A stretch of 64,000 bases of DNA from Prosopocoilus inquinatus (Eukaryota > Arthropoda > Insecta > Coleoptera > Lucanidae). The stretch covers positions 39,339,001 through 39,403,000 of the forward strand of contig CM069876.1 of assembly GCA_036172665.1 (NCBI GenBank). The letters are read 5' to 3'. The stretch's first letter is position 1, and every line of letters starts with the position of its first letter. Under the pieces are notes generated by a model that ran no database searches, had not been told where the DNA came from, and was given only the letters and a program-made list of their open reading frames with translations. This document shows, one piece after another, positions 63,001 to 64,000 of the stretch. The position numbers were made by a program, and so were the translations under genes.

Positions 63001-63074
63001 TCGGAGACATCAGCACGCTGGCTGATAGCTCCGTCGTCGAGCTCTTATTCACGACTAGACCTGCTAATGCTTAA
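38784..63074 (+). CDS. AcCoAS: Acetyl-CoA synthetase, AMP-forming (gene span, joined exons)
   Basis: Converts acetate, ATP and CoA to acetyl-CoA via acetyl-AMP; the ACSS2-type enzyme acts in cytosol and nucleus. Exons 38784-39094, 49129-49324, 49436-49672, 54172-54480, 54790-54923, 54982-55171, 62375-62564 and 62629-63074 join in frame to 670 aa, the usual animal length. Motifs: [11 protein letters not shown] (residues 285-295, ATP phosphate loop), [32 protein letters not shown], the hinge [13 protein letters not shown] (535-547) and [15 protein letters not shown] with the catalytic, regulatory Lys631. No mitochondrial presequence is seen; [13 protein letters not shown] matches cytosolic insect forms. 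All eight splice junctions are GT-AG. Introns 1 (10 kb) and 6 (7.2 kb) hold most of the repeats in this part of the window. Confidence 0.97.
39420..40110. repeat. Four tandem units of about 170-180 bp in AcCoAS intron 1
   Basis: The phrase TGCAAACTA(A)GGCCACACT recurs at about 39449, 39617, 39794 and 39976. Each copy is followed by CACAATTATTGTTTTGACAA and TGGAATATTACAAGGGTGAT. The long minus-strand frame across it simply reflects the repeat. Confidence 0.8.
40130..41250. repeat. Three tandem units of about 380-430 bp in AcCoAS intron 1
   Basis: The phrase GACGTGCAAACAAACTTTCT recurs at 40251, 40681 and about 41063, with surrounding blocks such as TTAAATTGGCAATTAATTAT and GATGGCTTATTATTATTTCA also repeated in order. 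Confidence 0.75.
41290..43210. repeat. Seven dispersed copies of a conserved stem-loop in AcCoAS intron 1
   Basis: Copies at about 41299-41340, 41550-41594, 41991-42036, 42241-42287, 42548-42593, 42851-42896 and 43158-43206. The general form is GTAGGCAACCCA.CTT then ACAGATNTGTT and AAGTGGGTTGCCTAC, in which the ends pair. In the last copy about 17 pairs form between TACGTAAGCAACTCAACT and AGTTGGGTTGCCTACGTA. Sequence between copies is far less conserved. Function unknown. Confidence 0.7.
43603..43710. ncRNA. Inverted pair of degenerate hammerhead-like motifs
   Basis: Minus strand: CACTGAAGATGACAG then AAAATACGTATTTGC at 43603-43645, sharing the CTGAAGA core and the ATACGTAT mini stem III with the Penelope-associated motif at 29771-29813. 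Plus strand: CACTGAAGATGATG then GAAATATGTAGG at 43669-43710. Both have damaged stem II or the GAAA box, so they are probably inactive remnants. Confidence 0.45.
43888..43987. mobile_element. MITE-like hairpin in AcCoAS intron 1
   Basis: Arms CAATTCTGAGCT.ATCGTAAG and CTTACGATCAAGCTCAGAATTG, about 28 bp each, around a 44-bp loop. No coding capacity. Confidence 0.65.
44269..44315 (-). ncRNA. Hammerhead-like motif, one core change
   Basis: Minus strand: TTGAAGA (C3 replaced by T), an extra A, stem II GCAAA...TTTGC, then GAAACGTC. The GAAACGTC tail is shared by the palindrome at 54000-54073. It looks like a decayed Penelope-type motif. Confidence 0.4.
44320..46050. other. AcCoAS intron 1, AT-rich, no feature recognised
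   Basis: No exon or RNA gene seen. A TACAGGGTGATATATGG phrase near 45778 resembles the one near 28371. Confidence 0.35.
46054..46181. mobile_element. MITE hairpin, CCGATTTCTTCATCT family
   Basis: Ends CTCCGATTTCTTCATCT and AGATGAAGAAATCGGG are inverted, and ATAAATTTATCTGCCAGG pairs with CCTGGCAGATAAATTTAT inside. Terminal sequence resembles the elements at 56819-56946 and 61970-62079. Confidence 0.7.
46190..47355. other. AcCoAS intron 1 with a dispersed GGTCCTAACATCCGCCCCTG repeat
   Basis: The phrase CGGTCCTAACATCCGCCCCT with about 60 bp of context at 46253 recurs at about 51175 on the same strand. A pyrimidine-rich run lies at about 47095-47165. Otherwise nothing recognised. Confidence 0.4.
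47357..47472. mobile_element. MITE-like hairpin with TTTTGGCGCTAAAAA arms
   Basis: GAAATTTTGGCGCTAAAAA and TTTGTCATTGGT on the left pair with ACCAATGACAAAGC and TTTTTAGCGCCAAAATTTC on the right. Arms of about 36-45 bp. Confidence 0.7.
47860..48870. repeat. Two tandem units of about 445 bp with AGATGGCGCCACAG
   Basis: Unit 1 from about 47897 and unit 2 from about 48343 share in order GTAAACGTTTTTCT, CGTCTCACATTTTCGTG, AACAGATGGCGCCACAG, AGTCCAAGAAAACAAA and AAGTCGCGA. The short frames here follow the repeat. Confidence 0.75.
48896..48943 (+). ncRNA. Degenerate hammerhead motif of the mobile family
   Basis: CTTCTG, CTGACGA, stem II AGCCC-CAGACA-GGGCT, then GAACC instead of GAAAC, and CAGAGG closing stem I. 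Cores and stems I and II are intact, but position A15.1 is changed, so cleavage is probably lost. It sits in a copy of the same repeat as 55796-56475 (preceded by GTCAAAAAGCGATCGCAGGA). Confidence 0.55.
49129..49324 (+). CDS. AcCoAS: AcCoAS exon 2
   Basis: Encodes [20 protein letters not shown] then [20 protein letters not shown] and [20 protein letters not shown]. Acceptor CTTTTTAG, donor GTGAGT, phase 0 end. Confidence 0.96.
49436..49672 (+). CDS. AcCoAS: AcCoAS exon 3
   Basis: Encodes [20 protein letters not shown] then [20 protein letters not shown] and an end at QQNQSNK before GTAAGT. The GFSxxSxAxRI and VTADGxxRGxK motifs are conserved in acetyl-CoA synthetases. Acceptor is GGCGGCAG. 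Confidence 0.94.
49680..51340. other. AcCoAS intron 3, first part
   Basis: AT-rich with no exon seen. The 51175-51240 segment repeats the 46253 sequence (see that entry). Confidence 0.35.
51400..52700. repeat. Recurring RATAGATGGCRCYA motif region in AcCoAS intron 3
   Basis: Copies near 51424, 51611, 51657, 51790, 51953, 52253, 52509 and 52671, each preceded by AAA(N)TC or AAAGCTCG and spaced about 150-300 bp. The same motif occurs at 46410, 47872, 48029, 48348 and 48474. Between copies, phrases such as GTTTGACCAA and AGAAAACAA also recur. Confidence 0.6.
52720..53999. other. AcCoAS intron 3, last part
   Basis: No exon seen. The CCCCCTAGGGGGACGCGCCC and CAGTTTGGGAAACACCGG phrases near 53595-53638 look like a transposon terminus without a visible partner. 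Confidence 0.35.
54000..54073. repeat. Near-perfect palindrome ending ACCTTTATCTTGACGTTTCGC
   Basis: ACCTTTATCTTGACGTTTCG and CGAAACGTCAAGTTAAAGGT pair through AACCGGATTG and CAATCCGGTT, leaving a loop of about 10 nt. Each arm carries the GAAACGTC tail also seen at 44269-44315, suggesting two fused Penelope-type ends. Confidence 0.75.
54172..54480 (+). CDS. AcCoAS: AcCoAS exon 4: ATP-binding loop
   Basis: Encodes [40 protein letters not shown] and [20 protein letters not shown]. Contains the AMP-binding signature of the ANL superfamily. Acceptor CCCTTAG, donor GTAAGA, phase 0 both ends. Confidence 0.97.
54790..54923 (+). CDS. AcCoAS: AcCoAS exon 5
   Basis: Encodes [20 protein letters not shown] then [20 protein letters not shown] and DLVT, ending in phase 2 before GTTGGG. 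The following intron is only 58 bp. Confidence 0.96.
54982..55171 (+). CDS. AcCoAS: AcCoAS exon 6
   Basis: Encodes [40 protein letters not shown] and [20 protein letters not shown] then GSA. WQTETGG lies at the acetate and adenylate pocket. Acceptor TTTCAG, donor GTAAGT. Confidence 0.97.
55845..55891 (-). ncRNA. Intact type I hammerhead ribozyme motif (minus-oriented copy)
   Basis: Exact reverse complement of the motif at 56237-56283: stem I TTTCTG/CAGAGG, core CTGAAGA, stem II AGCCC/GGGCT, GAA, mini stem III ACAGCTGT, C at the cleavage site. All invariant core positions are present. Confidence 0.75.
56237..56283 (+). ncRNA. Intact type I hammerhead ribozyme motif
   Basis: Order: stem I 5' TTTCTG (56237-56242), core CTGAAGA (56243-56249), stem II AGCCC-CAAGCA-GGGCT (56250-56265), GAA (56266-56268), self-complementary mini stem III ACAGCTGT (56269-56276), C17 (56277), stem I 3' CAGAGG (56278-56283). 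Stem I can extend past an internal loop through CGAG and CTCG. Predicted cleavage follows 56277. All invariant hammerhead nucleotides are met. The very short stem III is the form reported for Penelope and retrozyme hammerheads, which work best as dimers. Confidence 0.78.
56819..56946. mobile_element. MITE with perfect 32-bp ends and TTA target duplication (PIF/Harbinger-like)
   Basis: Starts GGCCCGGTCTTTTCATCTCT and ends with its exact complement. Flanked by TTA on both sides (56816-56818 and 56947-56949). A 3-bp TTA duplication with GG-starting ends suggests PIF/Harbinger. No coding capacity; the perfect arms imply recent insertion. Confidence 0.8.
57000..57126. mobile_element. Second MITE with GGYCCAGTTTTACAAT ends
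   Basis: Left end GGTCCAGTTTTACAATTG, right end CATTGTAAAACTGGGCC, with an inner inverted pair GCTCAACTTTGAGC / GCTCAAAGTT. Flanks are TAA and TTA rather than identical. It lies 53 bp from the previous MITE. Confidence 0.65.
57130..58078. other. AcCoAS intron 6, no feature recognised
   Basis: No exon, RNA or repeat seen in this AT-rich stretch. Confidence 0.35.
58079..58334. mobile_element. Palindromic MITE-like element
   Basis: AGGGCACGAACATGCC..AAGATG and GTTCACCCTCGATATTTAGA..GCGCTC on the left pair with GAGCGCGACCTAAACATCGA, GGGTGAAC and CATCTTCGACACGTTCATAC on the right. An inner ACAAACG pair continues the fold. Frames here are by-products. Confidence 0.7.
58730..60450. repeat. 340-bp tandem array with three near-identical units
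   Basis: CGCCATGAAAGTGAAGTGAA recurs at 59061, 59401, 59741 and 60081, exactly 340 bp apart each time. Central units differ at only a few bases; flanking units (before 59040 and after 60110) are diverged. The repeated minus-strand frames with MFYFKNFT starts are copies of the same non-coding unit. Confidence 0.88.
60660..60880. mobile_element. MITE-like element with GCGCAAAC ends
   Basis: GTTTGCGCAAACACATCGTTA and CGTTATAAA on the left pair with TTTATAACGTAACGGTTCAT and TTGCGCAAACC on the right, about 200 bp apart. Confidence 0.55.
61567..61685. repeat. Palindrome at the head of a hammerhead element copy
   Basis: AACTAAAAATTACAAAAAAT through CAACTTGTCCAATTTATT folds onto AATAAATTGGACAAGTTG through ATTTTTTTAGTTT, arms of about 57 bp with a 3-nt loop. 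The inner part matches the AATAAATTGG(G/A)CAAGT segment of the hammerhead element. Confidence 0.75.
61690..61956 (+). mobile_element. Copy of the hammerhead-carrying element
   Basis: Shares with 56098-56475 the GGGAATGTCGAGCTA phrase, the hammerhead core, GCAATCAAAAACGATTT, GACAGCAAGCATGGCCGCCT, AATTTGTCTATCCTACTGCA and the end GTCGCTGTTTTATCTGTT. The hammerhead (61725-61770) has CTGATGA and GAAAC intact. Its stem II is weakened (CGTCC/GGGCT), and about 11 nt of stem I 3' strand are deleted, so it should not cleave. Confidence 0.75.
61970..62079. mobile_element. MITE hairpin of the CCGATTTTTCCACCTCC family
   Basis: GATTTTTTCACCTCCTGA and GATAATTT..CCTGGTATTATCCT on the left pair with GGATATTATCTCGCAGATAA and TCAGGAGGTGGAAAAATCGG on the right. 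A roughly 40-bp direct repeat of AATCGGYCCTATGTGAAGTG follows up to about 62145. Confidence 0.65.
62375..62564 (+). CDS. AcCoAS: AcCoAS exon 7
   Basis: Encodes [40 protein letters not shown] and [12 protein letters not shown]. It ends in phase 1 before GTCGGT; a second GT 5 bp on would not give the conserved GDGAxRDxDGY join. Confidence 0.96.
62629..63074 (+). CDS. AcCoAS: AcCoAS exon 8: C-terminal domain
   Basis: Encodes [40 protein letters not shown] and [20 protein letters not shown], ending [10 protein letters not shown] and TAA at 63072. This is the mobile C-terminal lid; the Lys in SGKIMRR is the adenylation-site Lys, acetylated and controlled by sirtuins in the family. Confidence 0.97.
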
Positions 63075-63454
63075 ATTAAAATACTTAATTGACGTTATAC
63101 AATAATACTCTCTCAACCAAGAAAAAAAAAGGCGCGCGCAAATTATGGCAATATGATTATTATTAACGGGGTGATACTCACCTTAATTACAAGGAAAGGG
63201 AGAACTCCAAGCTTCAGTCTAGCGCAAGAAAAAAAAAAGATATTAATTAGATCTTGTTAATTAGGTTGTAAGTTTGATTGTTGGAATTTCACGCGTTTTA
63301 TAACATCAACTGTTATTTATTTTATTTTTAGTTTTTATTCCGTGTGTATGTGTGTACAGTCAGTTACAGACGAGCTTCTTTTGTCGTGATCAAAAGCGTT
63401 TCGTTTTCTCATCAACATATCATTCCACTGAGACGTGTTACTATATGTATTGTA

Positions 63455-63460
63455 AATAAA
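63455..63460 (+). terminator. AcCoAS: AcCoAS polyadenylation signal
   Basis: AATAAA about 380 bp after the stop codon, followed within 30 bp by a T/G-rich stretch. Confidence 0.55.
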
Positions 63461-63489
63461 ACTGTATATAACAGCACTTCTGTTTATTT

Positions 63490-64000
63490 TTTTTTAAGAC
63501 GTTTTGCCTGAAAATAATTTTTTGCCTGAAAATGTTTGGTCACTCAGAACATTTCTGAAAAATTTCAAGCCCGATCATCCAGAATCCCCTTGAAATGCTT
63601 CTTCAAAGTTTTGCTACGCGAGGGATTTTCTTTCTGAAATTCTACGAAACTTCATCAAATACTGGGTGATCCAAAATAACTGTCCGACCCATTAGCCACA
63701 GGTAGTACACGAAAAACAAAATGTATTATAAAAAATTACGCCAAACTGTAAAAAAAATATATTACATTATTGAAATATTTTGGCATCAGAAATTATTTTG
63801 GTCGAGGGTTTTCATTAATTTTCAAATTATTCCATTTCACAACCGGCCTTTCACCAAAATAAGTTTTGATGTCTCGGTACTACCAGAAATAAATTTAAAA
63901 AATATGTAATAAAACAATTTAAAATAATAAAATCTTAAAATTTTCGGATTAGAAAGTGTGGTAATAAAAAACAAAACGATTCGTCAATTAATCATAGGAT
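63490..64000. other. Intergenic DNA after AcCoAS
   Basis: AT-rich, no gene recognised. The phrase GGGTGATCCAAAATAACTGT near 63664 resembles the small-element ends noted near 28371 and 45778. Confidence 0.35.

Overview
This is a window of an insect nuclear genome, most likely a beetle. It is AT-rich, with intron-bearing genes, spliceosomal GT-AG introns as short as 55-58 bp, an insect odorant receptor, the insect-type alternatively spliced GABA receptor gene Rdl, and many small transposon relics. I cannot name the species from sequence alone.

Four protein-coding genes can be reconstructed exon by exon. (1) Rdl, the ionotropic GABA receptor subunit and insecticide target, on the + strand at 3115-10331. 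It has three tandem copies of alternative exon 3 and two of alternative exon 6. (2) GCSH, the mitochondrial glycine cleavage system H protein, + strand, 18191-22143, in five exons. (3) A seven-transmembrane odorant receptor, - strand, 26310-24412, in seven exons, with a one-base reading-frame problem at a G homopolymer. (4) AcCoAS/ACSS2, acetyl-CoA synthetase, + strand, 38784-63074, in eight exons that join into a 670-residue protein; its first intron is about 10 kb and its sixth about 7 kb. The genes are not functionally linked: a neuronal channel, a mitochondrial one-carbon enzyme part, a chemoreceptor and a housekeeping acetate-activating enzyme.

The rest is repeats and mobile elements. 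7.1-7.4 kb holds a tRNA-derived SINE. 9.1-9.9 kb holds nested foldbacks inside an Rdl intron. 12.4-13.2 kb is a non-autonomous hAT element with an exact 8-bp target duplication. 14.8-15.9 kb is a 1.1-kb foldback. 19.2-21.0 kb is a higher-order tandem repeat in a GCSH intron. 26.5-28.3 kb is a 5'-truncated non-LTR retrotransposon. 29.8-30.7 kb is a Penelope-like element carrying a GIY-YIG domain. 35-37.4 kb is a T-rich degenerate satellite. 39.4-43.2 kb (AcCoAS intron 1) holds several tandem repeats plus seven copies of a stem-loop. 47.9-52.7 kb is rich in an ATAGATGGCGCCAC-like motif. 58.7-60.4 kb is a 340-bp tandem array.

The most interesting system is a family of small mobile elements that carry complete type I hammerhead ribozymes. 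The copy at 55796-56475 (AcCoAS intron 6) is flanked by an exact 11-12 bp target duplication and has a 312-bp unit repeated about 1.2 times. It contains two intact 47-nt hammerhead motifs in opposite orientation. Relatives lie at 32605-32719 (with its own 12-bp target duplication), around 48770-48985 and at 61690-61956. A second hammerhead-like fold lies just downstream of the Penelope-like GIY-YIG ORF on the same strand. Together this looks like a retrozyme-type system: non-autonomous, hammerhead-processed, and possibly mobilised by Penelope-like elements.
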